Source: Methylocystis iwaonis
GTDB taxonomy: Bacteria; Pseudomonadota; Alphaproteobacteria; Rhizobiales; Beijerinckiaceae
DNA length: 64,000 nt
Direction of reading: 5' to 3'
Assembly (NCBI RefSeq): GCF_027925385.1
Contig: NZ_AP027143.1
Span: 1-64,000, forward strand
Shown: positions 24,982 through 35,183 of the stretch, one piece after another
How the letters are laid out: each line of letters begins with the position of its first letter
How positions within the stretch are numbered: the first letter of the stretch is position 1
Notes under the pieces: generated by a model
Seen by the model: the letters and a program-made list of their open reading frames with translations, nothing else
Told to the model about the DNA's origin: nothing
Database searches by the model: none
Program-made: the position numbers and the translations under genes

Positions 24982-26499
24982 ATGAACAAACCAGCCTTCA
25001 TCCGTTCGATTCAACCCAAATTCAAAGAGCATTACGGGAACTTTATTGGTGGCCGATGGGTCGAGTCGGCGAATGGCCGACATTTCCAGAATCCGTCGCC
25101 GGTCAACGGGCAAATCCTCTGCGAAATCCCGCGATCTGACGCAGCGGACATAGAGCTGGCGCTCGACGCCGCCCATGCGGCAAAAGACTCCTGGGGCAGA
25201 ACCAGCGTCGCCGAACGCGCGCGCGTTCTGAACCGGATCGCCGACCGCATGGAGCAGAATCTCACGATCCTTGCCGAAGCCGAGAGCTGGGACAACGGTA
25301 AGCCGATCCGAGAAACCACCAAAGCCGACGTGCCGCTGGCGATCGATCACTTTCGCTATTTCGCCTCGGCAATACGCGCGCAGGAAGGGGGCCTTTCGGA
25401 GATCGATCAGGATACTATCGCCTATCATTTTCACGAGCCGCTCGGGGTCGTCGGTCAGATTATCCCTTGGAATTTCCCGCTATTGATGGCGGCTTGGAAG
25501 CTCGCCCCTGCGCTCGCGGCCGGCAATTGCGTCGTCCTCAAGCCGGCGGAGGTGACGCCACTTTCCATTTTGATCTGGGCGGAGCTCGTCGCCGACCTAT
25601 TGCCGCCGGGCGTCGTGAATATCGTCAATGGCTTTGGCGTCGAGGCCGGTAAGCCGCTTGCATCTTCCAAACGGATCGCCAAGATCGCCTTCACCGGCGA
25701 GACGTCGACGGGCCGGCTAATCGCCGGCTATGCGGCCGATAGTCTGATCCCCGCGACCCTGGAGCTCGGCGGCAAGTCGCCCAATATTTTCTTTGCCGAT
25801 GTGATGGCCGAGGACGACGCTTTCCTCGACAAGGCGTTGGAAGGCTTCGTCATGTTCGCGTTGAACCAGGGCGAGATATGCACCTGTCCTAGCCGCGCGC
25901 TCGTGCAGCGGAACATCTATGACGCCTTCATGGAAAAGGCCCTGAAGCGCGTGGGCGCGATTGTGCAGGGCGATCCGCTCGACGAGAAGACGATGGTCGG
26001 CGCGCAGGCCTCTCGCGAACAGATGGACAAGATCCTCTCCTATATCGACATCGGCCGGAAGGAAGGCGCTGAACTACTGATCGGCGGCGGCAAGGCGGAG
26101 CTGCCAGGCGATCTCGCGGGCGGCAATTACGTGCAGCCGACAGTGCTGCGCGGCCACAACAAGATGCGCATTTTCCAGGAAGAGATTTTCGGTCCGGTCC
26201 TTTCCGTCACGGTGTTCGACACCGACGAGGAAGCAGTGGAGATCGCCAATGACACGATCTTCGGCCTCGGCGCCGGCGTCTGGACACGCAACGTCAACCG
26301 CGCTTATCACATGGGCCGCGCCATTCAGGCCGGGCGCGTGTGGACCAATTGCTACCACGCCTATCCTGCCCATGCGGCCTTCGGCGGATACAAGCAATCG
26401 GGCGTAGGCCGCGAGAACCATCACATGATGCTCGGTCACTACCAGCAGACGAAGAACCTGCTGGTCTCCTACAATCCGAACAAGGTTGGTTTCTTCTAG
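24982..26499 (+). CDS. NAD-dependent aldehyde dehydrogenase (ExaC/AcoD type)
   Basis: A 505-residue aldehyde dehydrogenase. The NAD-binding segment [19 protein letters not shown] lies near residue 157, the catalytic Glu is in [10 protein letters not shown] near 260 and the nucleophilic Cys is in [11 protein letters not shown] near 300. The length and the [19 protein letters not shown] ending are those of the acetaldehyde dehydrogenase group induced during alcohol oxidation (ExaC, AcoD). It would convert the aldehyde product of a PQQ dehydrogenase, for example acetaldehyde to acetate. GAGGAA lies ahead of the ATG, and a palindrome shared with the xoxF region is in its promoter. Exact aldehyde unknown. 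Confidence 0.92.
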   Translation: MNKPAFIRSIQPKFKEHYGNFIGGRWVESANGRHFQNPSPVNGQILCEIPRSDAADIELALDAAHAAKDSWGRTSVAERARVLNRIADRMEQNLTILAEAESWDNGKPIRETTKADVPLAIDHFRYFASAIRAQEGGLSEIDQDTIAYHFHEPLGVVGQIIPWNFPLLMAAWKLAPALAAGNCVVLKPAEVTPLSILIWAELVADLLPPGVVNIVNGFGVEAGKPLASSKRIAKIAFTGETSTGRLIAGYAADSLIPATLELGGKSPNIFFADVMAEDDAFLDKALEGFVMFALNQGEICTCPSRALVQRNIYDAFMEKALKRVGAIVQGDPLDEKTMVGAQASREQMDKILSYIDIGRKEGAELLIGGGKAELPGDLAGGNYVQPTVLRGHNKMRIFQEEIFGPVLSVTVFDTDEEAVEIANDTIFGLGAGVWTRNVNRAYHMGRAIQAGRVWTNCYHAYPAHAAFGGYKQSGVGRENHHMMLGHYQQTKNLLVSYNPNKVGFF

Positions 26500-26909
26500 A
26501 ACCCGTCACGGATTTGGCGCGCGCCGCGTGGGTGCAGATGGAGCCGCTGCGTTCGGGCAAGCTAACGATCCCGGGCGCAGCGGCAAGGATAACGGCGAGG
26601 ATAATTGGCGTTTCATGGAGGCCGTGCTTTCGCCTGTTCGAAGAAGCGGGTGCGCGATTTTGGGGTAGCACTGATGCTCGCTGAGTTTTCCTGCACTATC
26701 GGATTAGTATCCTCGCGACCGGGGTGACGAGCGTGTAAACAGAGGGCTGGAAACCACAAGGATGAGCGGCTGCACGCAAGCCGGGGACATGATCCCTCGT
26801 CAGCTATGATCGCGAGGGGGCGCGAACCAATCCCATGCAGCCAGGCAACCACTCGCGCGAAATGGCGTTACCTTGTCATGCTCCCAACCGCGTTGTTGAG
26901 GCCTAGCCC
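26500..26909. other. Intergenic region, no gene seen
   Basis: About 410 bases. I find no credible frame. A short inverted repeat, CCCTCG (26794-26799) with CGAGGG (26813-26818), is the only structure noted; its role is unknown. Confidence 0.4.
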
Positions 26910-27743
26910 ATGCGAAACGTCTTGCTCGACGGGACCAATTTGCGTCTATCGAGGATCGGATTTGGCACAGGTCGGCTTTTTAGCCTGCGCTCCATAGGCT
27001 CGACGTCCGCGCGTCATCGTCTTCTCACGGCGGCCTATGATTCGGGAATCACGCATTTCGACACGGCGCCCTCTTATGGAAGCGGCATCGCGGAGAGCGA
27101 CTTGCGAGCAATCCTGGCTTCGCATCCAGACGCGACGGTTGCGACGAAAGTTGGGATTTACACAGCAGGGGGTGAAGATCAGACGCCCATTTCTGTAGCC
27201 CTTCGGAAAGGCGTAGGAAAAATCTTACCATCCCTTTGCAAGAAGACCGTGGATTGGAGTGTCGATCGAGCGCGAAGATCCCTCGACGGAAGCTTAAGGC
27301 GGCTGGGTAGGGAGCGTGTCGATCTCTATCTGCTGCACGAACCTCACGCCCATCTGCTGGCCGCCGACGAGTGGCTTCAGTGGCTCGAATGCGAGCGGGA
27401 TCGCGTGGCGAATTTCGGAATTGCATGTGAAGCGGGACGGCTTGCGCCATTTCTTGCCAGCGAGTCGCCGCTCGCCAAGATCGTACAATGTAGCGACAGC
27501 GTCGAGGGCCGCGAAGCAGACGTCTTGATCCAAGCCGGCCGCCCCCTTCAGCTCACCTTCGGCTATTTTTCTGAAGCGAAGCGTCATCCGAATTTTTGCG
27601 CGGAAAAAGCGCTCGCAGGCGCGCTGCGACGAAATTCCGCCGGATGCATCCTCGTATCGACAGGGCGGCCGGAGCGAATTGGCGGTCTCGTGAGCGCCGT
27701 CGATAAGCACGACGCGACCGCGGCGGTCGCGTGCGCCTCTTAG
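26910..27743 (+). CDS. Aldo/keto reductase family protein
   Basis: A 277-residue TIM-barrel oxidoreductase. The catalytic tetrad can be traced: Asp and Tyr in HFDTAPSYGSG near residues 50-55, Lys in VATKVG near 84 and His in YLLHEPH near 145. The C-terminal ISTG-like NADP block is CILVSTGRPERIGGL. Substrate unknown; similar proteins in polysaccharide loci reduce sugar carbonyls. A pair of dispersed palindromic repeats separates it from the GMC oxidoreductase gene, so the two may still be co-transcribed. Confidence 0.82.
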   Translation: MRNVLLDGTNLRLSRIGFGTGRLFSLRSIGSTSARHRLLTAAYDSGITHFDTAPSYGSGIAESDLRAILASHPDATVATKVGIYTAGGEDQTPISVALRKGVGKILPSLCKKTVDWSVDRARRSLDGSLRRLGRERVDLYLLHEPHAHLLAADEWLQWLECERDRVANFGIACEAGRLAPFLASESPLAKIVQCSDSVEGREADVLIQAGRPLQLTFGYFSEAKRHPNFCAEKALAGALRRNSAGCILVSTGRPERIGGLVSAVDKHDATAAVACAS

Positions 27744-27790
27744 AGCGCATTGCGCAAAAGGTGCTAGGCTTTTGCGAAAGGTATGCGCTC
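27743..27790. repeat. Dispersed palindromic repeat, type B
   Basis: GAGCGCAT and ATGCGCTC bound a 48-base palindrome whose arms include GCAAAAG and CTTTTGC. The repeat overlaps the stop region of the aldo/keto reductase gene. A related copy lies at 48052-48100 and a half copy at 54949-54968. Confidence 0.7.
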
Positions 27791-27805
27791 CACGTTTTTT
27801 AATCT

Positions 27806-27852
27806 GCGCGCTTTCTCATCGCTCGCATGATCCCATGCGAGCGAAAACGCGC
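27806..27852. repeat. Dispersed palindromic repeat, type A
   Basis: GCGCGCTTTC, CGCTCGCATGAT, CCATGCGAGCG and AAAACGCGCT form a long palindrome just before the ribosome-binding site of the next gene. Related copies: 38408-38445 (half), 46610-46653 and 54884-54931. Confidence 0.75.
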
Positions 27853-27866
27853 TGGAGAGTGTCGCG

Positions 27867-29462
27867 ATGATCCAAAATCTCATGACATCAAGCGCGGACC
27901 AAAAGTTGGAGGCTGACGTCGCCATTATCGGCGGAGGCACGGTCGGTCTCGTTATCGCCGTTCTCCTTAGTCGAAAAGGCTTGCGCGTCGTCGTCGTCGA
28001 GTCGGGTCAAGAACAGCAGACGGAAGACAGGCACCCTCTCAATGAGGTCATCCAAACTGGGGCTATTTATAAGGGCGCCGAGGAAGGACGATTCCGTTGC
28101 CTCGGGGGCTCCTCCACCAGATGGGGCGGCGCCCTGATCCCTTTCTTGCCACAGGACGCCGATCCCATCGCGGGTTGGGACGCCATATGGCCCGTCGGCG
28201 TGGAAGCCTTCACCCGCTACCAGGGCGACGTCGAACAAATGTTTGGCGTCAGTGAGGGCCCATACGACGCGCCCGAAGTGGTTGGCCATAAGGAGGCCGC
28301 TCAGCTCGATTTCATACCCCGCCTTGCCAAGGCTATACCGGTCTCCAATCGAAACACGGCGAATCTTTTGCGTAAGGAGCTCGAACGCGAAAGCGGTCCG
28401 CAGATATGGCTCGGCGCCACAGTCAGTGATTTCTCTCTCGACTCTGGCGGACGCATGGAAACCGTTTGCGCGAGGAGTTTGAATGGCCGGCTCCTTTCCG
28501 TGAAAGCGCGGGAAGTTGTCGTCGCCGCCGGCGCCATCGAGAGCACGCGCATTCTCCTCCTTTTGGACCGGCGCTACGGGCACAGAATCTTTGCCCCCGA
28601 CAACATCCTCGGCCGTTTTTTCCATGACCATCTCGCGGCGCCGACGGCCCGAATACAGGTCTCTGACGATCGGGCTTTGAACAGGACCGCGGGAATCCGC
28701 TTCGAAGAAAAGATGCTCAGATTTCTTCGTTTCGAGCCGAACCCGAAATTACGCAAAAGGCTTGGCTCGTGCACCGGTTTCGCGCATATTTCCTTTGCCT
28801 CTCATTCGCAAAACGGTTTGGACGCCTTACGTGGAATCGTCGGCGCGCGACAAGAGGGACGATTTCCTTCCACGAGCGATTTATTGCTTCTGGCGTCCCA
28901 ATTGCCCTGGTTTGCCCGCGCAGTCTGGTGGCGCGTGGCGGAGAAACGCCTACTCTATCCGCCAGGCGCGACTCACCAACTCGAGATGGTTATCGAGCAG
29001 ACCCCCCTCGCGAGAAACCGGATCACACTTTCCTCCGAGCGAGGGGATTTCTTTGGGAATCCTCTCGCCGAGATAGATTGGCGTCCAAGTGACGAAGACG
29101 CCCGTAACGCCGCCAGATTGACCGAACATTTCGTGCGCTTCTGGGAGGCAAGCGCACTCGCCTCGGTCGCCACTTTCGAGATCAAGCCACAAGCGACGAT
29201 TCTCGAAGAGCTGGCGTCGGGAGGAGGCGTCTATCACCCTGGAGGCTCGACCAGGATGGGAAAAAGTCCAACTACCGGCGTGGTCGATAAAAACCTCCAA
29301 ACATTCGCCATCCCGAATCTGAGCGTCCTCTCAACGTCGGCTTTTCCCACCGGCGGAGGCGCAAACCCGACGATGATGTTACTGATGGCGGCGTTTCGGC
29401 TTGCCGATCGGCTTACGCCGCGGCTGCTCAAAACAGGCAGAACATACTGCTTAGAATCTTGA
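27867..29462 (+). CDS. GMC-family FAD oxidoreductase
   Basis: A 531-residue flavoprotein of the glucose-methanol-choline family. The FAD loop is VAIIGGGTVGLVIAVLLS near residue 18; the second signature is CLGGSSTRWGGALIPF near residue 85; the C-terminal GMC block contains GGGVYHPGGSTRMG and FPTGGGANPTMMLLMAAFRLA, with the His and Asn typical of the active site. Such enzymes oxidise alcohol groups of sugars or polyols. The gene lies in what looks like a surface-polysaccharide locus, so a glycan-modifying role is plausible but unproven. GGAGAG lies ahead of the ATG. Confidence 0.87.
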   Translation: MIQNLMTSSADQKLEADVAIIGGGTVGLVIAVLLSRKGLRVVVVESGQEQQTEDRHPLNEVIQTGAIYKGAEEGRFRCLGGSSTRWGGALIPFLPQDADPIAGWDAIWPVGVEAFTRYQGDVEQMFGVSEGPYDAPEVVGHKEAAQLDFIPRLAKAIPVSNRNTANLLRKELERESGPQIWLGATVSDFSLDSGGRMETVCARSLNGRLLSVKAREVVVAAGAIESTRILLLLDRRYGHRIFAPDNILGRFFHDHLAAPTARIQVSDDRALNRTAGIRFEEKMLRFLRFEPNPKLRKRLGSCTGFAHISFASHSQNGLDALRGIVGARQEGRFPSTSDLLLLASQLPWFARAVWWRVAEKRLLYPPGATHQLEMVIEQTPLARNRITLSSERGDFFGNPLAEIDWRPSDEDARNAARLTEHFVRFWEASALASVATFEIKPQATILEELASGGGVYHPGGSTRMGKSPTTGVVDKNLQTFAIPNLSVLSTSAFPTGGGANPTMMLLMAAFRLADRLTPRLLKTGRTYCLES

Positions 29463-29567
29463 GCGCGATCGCACGTCGAGATCAACCGGACGTCTACATC
29501 TCGCAGGTCCAAAATCGCGGAGGCCAATGGGTCTGCGGCTTCGTTTCTTCTCGCATAAAGCGTCGTA

Positions 29568-30815
29568 TTAGGAGGCTTTCTCAGACGAGCCCGCGCCGGC
29601 AAGTTGGGCCGGCGTCCCAACTAAAACTCTCTCCTTGCCCTCGGCAAAATCGCTGCCGTGGATCGACGGCGCAAAATGTTCGTCAGTAGAAGCCGCCGAG
29701 CGTTCTTTTCGAGTGGGCAAAAGCCGCCACAGCCATTTATTGAAGGGCTTTTCGACGGAAAAGTGGAATGCGAGAGCAAAAGAGACCGCGGCTGCAATCG
29801 AGCCCGCGTGCCAAAGCAAGATTGCTGGTCGGGGCAGTCCGACGAATAGCCCGCCAATCTTACCGAGAGCTGAAAGCACGAGCCAGTGGCTGAGATACAG
29901 CACGTACGAGCTATCTCCCATCACCCGCAGGAAGCGCGTCGTCAAAGACGTTTGTGACGCCCATCTCTCGAGCCCAATCGAGCCTGTGATGAAGAAAAAC
30001 CCCATTGTTCCGCAGCCGAATACGCGCAGCAAAGAAGGACCGGGGCTTCGCCAACGCTCGAGCGCCGCCCCCACAACAACATAAAGTGCGACGGCCAACA
30101 AAATCTGAGCAACTGGCGCGCGCGGAGCGACGCTTCGATGAAAGCGGTAGGCCAACGCTCCGAACAAAAATTCCACGTAATAGAGGCTCAACAATTGCCC
30201 GTTGACGAGGTCGATTCCAGCCAAATACAGAGCTATGCAGACCGCAGATAAAGAGGCGATCCAGGCAACGAGGCGTCTCGAGCCATTGAACATCAAAATC
30301 AGCGCCACGCTACAATAAAATATCATTTCCTGGATAAGCGTCCAGGCGACGCCGAGCACCGGCGCTTTATATTGGGGAATGAGAGACAGCGATAAGGCAA
30401 TTCTTTGAATGTCCGCCGCTCTATCTCCCGAGAGTCCGCCAACATTGAAATTCTTGTTCAATGCATAGGCGGCAACCACGAGAAGCGAGAAAAACCAATA
30501 CATCGGGTATATTCTAGCGACCCTCCTGGAAACATATAGCCTAAATTGTGCCTCCTTCCCACTCATGACAAGCATACACATTATAAAGCCGCTGAGGCAG
30601 AAAAAAATATCCACCCCAAAATCAAGGTGCCTGAACGGGAACAGGTAGTGTTCTTGCATGTATTCAAAGCTGTCGGATCGCCAGTACGTATCTTCGAAGT
30701 TCTTTATAGAAAGATGTGAATGCCAGACAACGATCATGAATGCGGCGAAAGCCCGCAATATCTGGATCGATACGAATTCTGAATGGCTACTCGCGGTCGA
30801 AGCGCGTGGGCCCAT
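29568..30815 (-). CDS. Acyltransferase family 3 membrane protein
   Basis: A 415-residue multi-pass membrane protein of the acyltransferase 3 (OafA/NodX-like) family. The N-terminal block has IQILRAFAAFMIVVWHSHLS with the conserved His, then the R/K-rich VSRRVARIYPMYWF segment that follows helix 2, and about ten hydrophobic helices with YVLYLSHWLVL near the end. These enzymes O-acetylate sugars of surface polysaccharides or lipids. It is convergent with the GMC gene and divergent from the beta-helix gene. The acyl donor and target are unknown. Confidence 0.88.
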   Translation of the reverse strand: MGPRASTASSHSEFVSIQILRAFAAFMIVVWHSHLSIKNFEDTYWRSDSFEYMQEHYLFPFRHLDFGVDIFFCLSGFIMCMLVMSGKEAQFRLYVSRRVARIYPMYWFFSLLVVAAYALNKNFNVGGLSGDRAADIQRIALSLSLIPQYKAPVLGVAWTLIQEMIFYCSVALILMFNGSRRLVAWIASLSAVCIALYLAGIDLVNGQLLSLYYVEFLFGALAYRFHRSVAPRAPVAQILLAVALYVVVGAALERWRSPGPSLLRVFGCGTMGFFFITGSIGLERWASQTSLTTRFLRVMGDSSYVLYLSHWLVLSALGKIGGLFVGLPRPAILLWHAGSIAAAVSFALAFHFSVEKPFNKWLWRLLPTRKERSAASTDEHFAPSIHGSDFAEGKERVLVGTPAQLAGAGSSEKAS

Positions 30816-31243
30816 GATGCTCTAACCTTCTTTTGACTCTCTTCGCTGTCAAACGCGACGGAGTGGGGCGGCCCCAATGGGCAGATCGCGGCTATCTTGC
30901 GATTCATCGAGTGAGCGGTTTTGGGCGATGGCGCTATCCGCAGAACGACGGCGTCAGGGAAGGTAATTGGAAAGTCCGGAAACGGTCAATTGAACGCATG
31001 TGCAGGCTTACTTAGTCCAAAAGTTCAACCCATAAGCTGCATAATCAGCGATCGTTCGATTGAGTGGCATGCGTGGGAGCGCTCGGCAACATCCTAAACC
31101 CTCGATCGCGTCGCCTGCTGCTCGGGAAATACCCTCTGGAGTTAACTCTAAGTAGACGCGCGACAAATCTTTTGTGTCGGAGCCCGACCACAAAATGGCT
31201 GCTATGTTGTTGTCGGTTCTAAACGACACAGTGAGCGAATAGA
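30816..31243. other. Divergent intergenic region
   Basis: About 430 bases between the acyltransferase and beta-helix genes, presumably carrying both promoters. A minus-strand frame at 31008-31304 lacks protein-like features and overlaps the beta-helix gene; I do not count it as a gene. Confidence 0.4.
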
Positions 31244-32404
31244 TTGAGAGCCTTTCACGCGACTTTTGAAAGCACTCGAACAAAATACTGCCGCGCTTCA
31301 ACACGCGTTCTCATTGGAGTCGCCGGCGTCTTATTCCTTGGTTGCGTGGCGGACAGCGGCGGCTATGCGGCCGAAAGGAGAGTATCCCCCTCCGGAGGGG
31401 ATGACACCTTGGCGGTCAGAACCGCGATCATCGCGTCAGCCTTTGGCGATGTAATTATCTTTTCTCCGGGGCTATTTCACCTTGGCGAAATCGCCCTCAA
31501 ATCGGGCGTTACATTTCAAGGAGAGAACGCAATCCTGAGCGCGACGAGCTCGAGCCCAATCTTTACCGCGGATCCAAACGACAGCCACGACATCAGGATC
31601 GATTCTTTCTGCTTCTTGGGCAGCGGCGCCAATCCAATGCGGGGCGTGATCAGACTGTTTGGGAATGCGTCGCCCGATTCCGTGTCGAACATCGAGATTT
31701 CGAACTCGACGTTTCGACATAACGGACTGACCTTCAATTTCCTGAAACGCGCGCGGATATCGGGCAACCGGTTCGAGGACGTCGCCGCAGGCGGCTCCGG
31801 CGTCTACGGGTATAATCTCGATAATTCGTCGATCGACCACAACGTCTTCAAAAATGTTTATCAGGGAATGAGCATCGTACTCGGTGACGTCGAGAATCAG
31901 GGACGGAACATTATCGTCTCGGATAATGTCGGACTGGGGATTTCCCGTATGGGAATCGAGATCCAGGGAAAGGCTCCGCCACGACCCGGAGAAAGTCGGA
32001 ATCTTCTCGTTCAAGGCAATCGCTTCTCGACCTGGAACAATCCGGCCGCTGACACAATCGGATATTCGATCGTCACCGACGGTGGAGTAGGGACAAAGGT
32101 AATCGGCAATTATGTGCAAACGACACTGCGGACCGGCATTGGAATTGAGATTTCCGGCGAGAATGCAGTTGCGGAGCGAAATTATGTCGACGGATTTGAA
32201 GTGGGGATTACGGCCTATTCCGCCGGCGACGTCATAACGGGCAATACTATCATCAACAGCGCCCATCGCCCGGCGTCCACATTCGGGCGCAGCGACGTAA
32301 CGGTCTCCAACAATGATACTGTCAAGGTCGAAAACCAGGCGCCGTTCGAACCAGACGACCCCGGGGATCGGCGCTGCATTATCCAGCCTTCCGAGCATCA
32401 TTAA
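31244..32404 (+). CDS. Exported right-handed beta-helix protein
   Basis: A 386-residue protein. A basic N-terminus and hydrophobic stretch (STRVLIGVAGVLFLG) form a signal peptide ending near GGYAAE. The mature part has repeating turns rich in Asn, Gly and Ile such as NIEISNSTFRHNGLTF, RISGNRFEDVAAGGSG and VIGNYVQTTLRTGIGIEI, typical of pectate-lyase-like parallel beta-helix proteins. Such proteins in polysaccharide loci act as lyases or epimerases. No active-site residues can be named with certainty. The only start codon before the signal peptide is a TTG at 31244, so the true start is uncertain. Confidence 0.75.
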   Translation: MRAFHATFESTRTKYCRASTRVLIGVAGVLFLGCVADSGGYAAERRVSPSGGDDTLAVRTAIIASAFGDVIIFSPGLFHLGEIALKSGVTFQGENAILSATSSSPIFTADPNDSHDIRIDSFCFLGSGANPMRGVIRLFGNASPDSVSNIEISNSTFRHNGLTFNFLKRARISGNRFEDVAAGGSGVYGYNLDNSSIDHNVFKNVYQGMSIVLGDVENQGRNIIVSDNVGLGISRMGIEIQGKAPPRPGESRNLLVQGNRFSTWNNPAADTIGYSIVTDGGVGTKVIGNYVQTTLRTGIGIEISGENAVAERNYVDGFEVGITAYSAGDVITGNTIINSAHRPASTFGRSDVTVSNNDTVKVENQAPFEPDDPGDRRCIIQPSEHH

Positions 32405-32435
32405 GCACAGCCATCCGTGAGATTGGAAAGTGACC

Positions 32436-33806
32436 ATGGAAGGACCTTCCGCCGCGACTGTTGATGACGCGCAGGGCGAACAGAAGGCGACGGCGCTCGA
32501 CTTTGCGCGTCTGAGAAAAGCGCCCAGCGGGTTACTTCATTTCATCAAAATCATGTCGGCCATTGCCGAACAAGCTATTTTCGCCGGCACGAACTTCATG
32601 CTGACCGTTTTGCTCGTGCGCTGGATGCCGATCGATCACGTGGGCGTCTACAGCTTCTGCTATTCCCTGATTATCGTTACCTGTATGCTATTCGAAGCGC
32701 TCGTGTCTGAGCCAATTCCGATCCTCGGGCCCGCCAGATACGCAAATCGCCTGCGCTGCTATACGGGAGCGGTCGTCGTCCTGCATTTTGCTACGTCGGT
32801 GTTAGCATCTTTGGCGCTTCTGGCGGCGGGATCGATTTTTCACGATCGCGGATCCCCCCTCATTGCGGAGACGATGGTGGGGGCCATCATTGCGGCGCCG
32901 CTGCTGTTCCTGCGACCGATGACGCAACAGTTGTGTTACACGCATTCCTATAACGGATTGTTTGCGCTTGGCGGAGTGGCTTACGCCATCTTGGCGCCGG
33001 CATTTCTGTTCGTTCTGCACATCGCCGGCGTTCTGAGGCCGTCTTACGCCATTATCTCGATCGGGGGAGCGATGGCTCTTCCCTGCCTGTTTATTATGGT
33101 CGTATTTCTTCGTCCCGATTTAAGGCTCGCGCGCGTCGGGTCGATGATCCGCGAGGTGTTGCGCGACCATTGGCGCTATGGGCGCTGGGCCATTATCGCT
33201 CAGACGAACCACTGGCTCGGCGGCAATATTTTCCACTTGGTGGGACCGTCGATGATCGGCCTCGAGGCAACTGCAGCCGTCCGCGCTATTTTCAACATGA
33301 TCTTGCCGGTAAATCTTGCGACGGCGGCGACTTTATCGGCGGCCGCGCCAACGCTTGCGAGGTACCATTCGGCCAACCAGCGCGATCGATACCGAAGAAC
33401 GCTCGGGCTTTTCGCCGGCACAGTTTTGAGCGGGACCGCCGTCTACGCGTTCCTGTTTTCTTTCGTTGGCATGCAAGCCATTCACTATTGTTATAGAGGC
33501 GCGTTCGACAAGCTCGTTAGCCCGTCGCTGATCGTGTGGCTTTGTGTCATCCCGGTGCTTTCCGTTTTGAACGCAATCGTGGAGCTCAACTTACGCCTCA
33601 ACGGCAAGATGAAATCCATAGCCCTTTCTAAATTTGCTTGGACGGCGTCAACGATGACGATCGGCATAGCCGCATGCGCGGCATTTGGATTGTTGGGCGT
33701 CTTCATCGGTTGGGCGCTGAGTAGCGTAATTCTTCTCAGCCGCAACATATGGTGTTCCTACCGGTTATCGAAGCGTGCGTCTGATGCGCAAGGTCACAGG
33801 GACTAG
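32436..33806 (+). CDS. Polysaccharide flippase (Wzx/MATE-like)
   Basis: A 456-residue membrane protein with about twelve to fourteen hydrophobic helices. The N-terminal part, LLHFIKIMSAIAEQAIFAGT followed by NFMLTVLLVRWM, has the pattern of the polysaccharide transport (PST) branch of the MOP superfamily, which flips undecaprenyl-linked oligosaccharides. A GTG two codons earlier is possible, but the ATG at 32436 has GGAAAG five bases upstream. It precedes the Wzy-like gene by nine bases, which fits a Wzx/Wzy pair. Confidence 0.8.
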   Translation: MEGPSAATVDDAQGEQKATALDFARLRKAPSGLLHFIKIMSAIAEQAIFAGTNFMLTVLLVRWMPIDHVGVYSFCYSLIIVTCMLFEALVSEPIPILGPARYANRLRCYTGAVVVLHFATSVLASLALLAAGSIFHDRGSPLIAETMVGAIIAAPLLFLRPMTQQLCYTHSYNGLFALGGVAYAILAPAFLFVLHIAGVLRPSYAIISIGGAMALPCLFIMVVFLRPDLRLARVGSMIREVLRDHWRYGRWAIIAQTNHWLGGNIFHLVGPSMIGLEATAAVRAIFNMILPVNLATAATLSAAAPTLARYHSANQRDRYRRTLGLFAGTVLSGTAVYAFLFSFVGMQAIHYCYRGAFDKLVSPSLIVWLCVIPVLSVLNAIVELNLRLNGKMKSIALSKFAWTASTMTIGIAACAAFGLLGVFIGWALSSVILLSRNIWCSYRLSKRASDAQGHRD

Positions 33807-33815
33807 GAGGATTGG

Positions 33816-35183
33816 ATGCTCAATTTTGCCCTGGCCCTGGTCCTGGCGGGAAACCTGATCCTGGGATTTAGCTTCATGCAGATCAGGCTGCCGGGGCTCG
33901 GCATCCCCCTTGGGGAAACTGTTCTGATTTTGGGCTTGCTGGGATCGAATGTGGTGAGCTCATTGCTCGAGATGAGGTCGGTGATCCGACTGTTCCCCCT
34001 CGTCGCGTGGTGGTGTTATGCGATCGGTTGGGCGGTGTTTTTTACGCCCGAATACGGATTGTGGGCGTTGCGCGACGCGTCCCAAGCGATCGACTCGCTT
34101 TATCTGATCGTAGGATATTCGTTTGCGTCGCAACAGCAAGCCTTGGAACGGTTGTTCCGCTGGCTTCCGGCAGCGCTTGTTGTCGCTGTCGCCTATGCCA
34201 GCGTCGGCTATATTTTTAGAACCGAAATTATAGCGGCGTCGCCTCAGATCGTATCGGAGCATGGTGAGGCGGTTCCCATATTCGGCCTGTTCAACACGGG
34301 GGACGTCGTCATCTTTTGGGCGGCGGCCTGTCTCATCATAAGATTTCCCGGTGCGCCTTGGGCCGCCTTGCTGGCGGGCGCGCTGGCTTCTTATATCATT
34401 GTCGTTTTCCAAAATCGCACCGCCTATATGCAGCTCGCCGCGCTCGTGTTGCTAATGTGGTTCCTGCGTAGATCGGCGATACGACCGCTTTTATCTTTTG
34501 CGCCTCTTTTGGTTGCTGCGCTGGCGGCGATCGAAGTCCTGGAGTTGCACGTTCCGGGGCGCCTGACGAGCCAGGTTTCTCTTTCGTTTTTCGTCGATCA
34601 CATTGCTGCGATGGTCGGAATCTCGGACGGGAGCAACGACGCGATATCCGCCGCCGCTTCGGGCGTGGATCAGCGCATGCAATGGTGGACCGACCTGATC
34701 GAGCGAGTTACGGCGGATTCCACGACGTTTCTCACCGGTCTGGGGTTCGGGTTCCCGCTGATCTCATTTGGAAATGTCGCGGGAATTCAGGTGCGAGAGC
34801 CACATAATTCTATGATGTCTGTTTTTTCTCGATGCGGCCTGATCGGATTTGCCGTCTGGTTCTGGATGCATGCTGAGCTCTTTTACGCCGCCCTGAAAGC
34901 ATTTTTTCGCGCAGGAGCCTATTTGCCTTCCCGCCTCTGGCAGGATCGGATCTTTGTGATGTTAGCCTTTGTCGTGCTCGTTCTTATGGGCTCGTTAGGC
35001 GAAGACAATCTGGAAAAGCCCTATTTTGCGATCCCATACTACTTCCTCTGGGGCGTCATTTTGCGCGGAGCGTTTACGCTGGGCTCATTCCGTAAAAATT
35101 GTGGGTCAAACTGCATCACCTCGCCGGCGAACGTCGGCGTATCGCCTTCCGGCGGCTCTTTGTCTTCTGCGACAGGAGGGTGA
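33816..35183 (+). CDS. O-antigen ligase/polymerase-like membrane protein (Wzy-like)
   Basis: A 455-residue protein with about ten to twelve hydrophobic helices and a large loop around residues 260-335 that contains GLGFGFPLISFGN and VREPHNSMMSVFSRCGLIGF. The His in the HN-S-x-x-x-x block, in the loop before a late helix, is characteristic of O-antigen ligase/polymerase family proteins. AGGAGG lies directly upstream of the ATG. It would polymerise or ligate the glycan exported by the neighbouring flippase. Ligase and polymerase cannot be told apart from sequence. The C-terminal ~30 residues are low-complexity. Confidence 0.8.
   Translation: MLNFALALVLAGNLILGFSFMQIRLPGLGIPLGETVLILGLLGSNVVSSLLEMRSVIRLFPLVAWWCYAIGWAVFFTPEYGLWALRDASQAIDSLYLIVGYSFASQQQALERLFRWLPAALVVAVAYASVGYIFRTEIIAASPQIVSEHGEAVPIFGLFNTGDVVIFWAAACLIIRFPGAPWAALLAGALASYIIVVFQNRTAYMQLAALVLLMWFLRRSAIRPLLSFAPLLVAALAAIEVLELHVPGRLTSQVSLSFFVDHIAAMVGISDGSNDAISAAASGVDQRMQWWTDLIERVTADSTTFLTGLGFGFPLISFGNVAGIQVREPHNSMMSVFSRCGLIGFAVWFWMHAELFYAALKAFFRAGAYLPSRLWQDRIFVMLAFVVLVLMGSLGEDNLEKPYFAIPYYFLWGVILRGAFTLGSFRKNCGSNCITSPANVGVSPSGGSLSSATGG

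Noticed and set aside
31008..31304. Minus-strand frame of 98 codons before the beta-helix gene
   Set aside because: It overlaps the start of the beta-helix gene, has no motif and its composition looks random.
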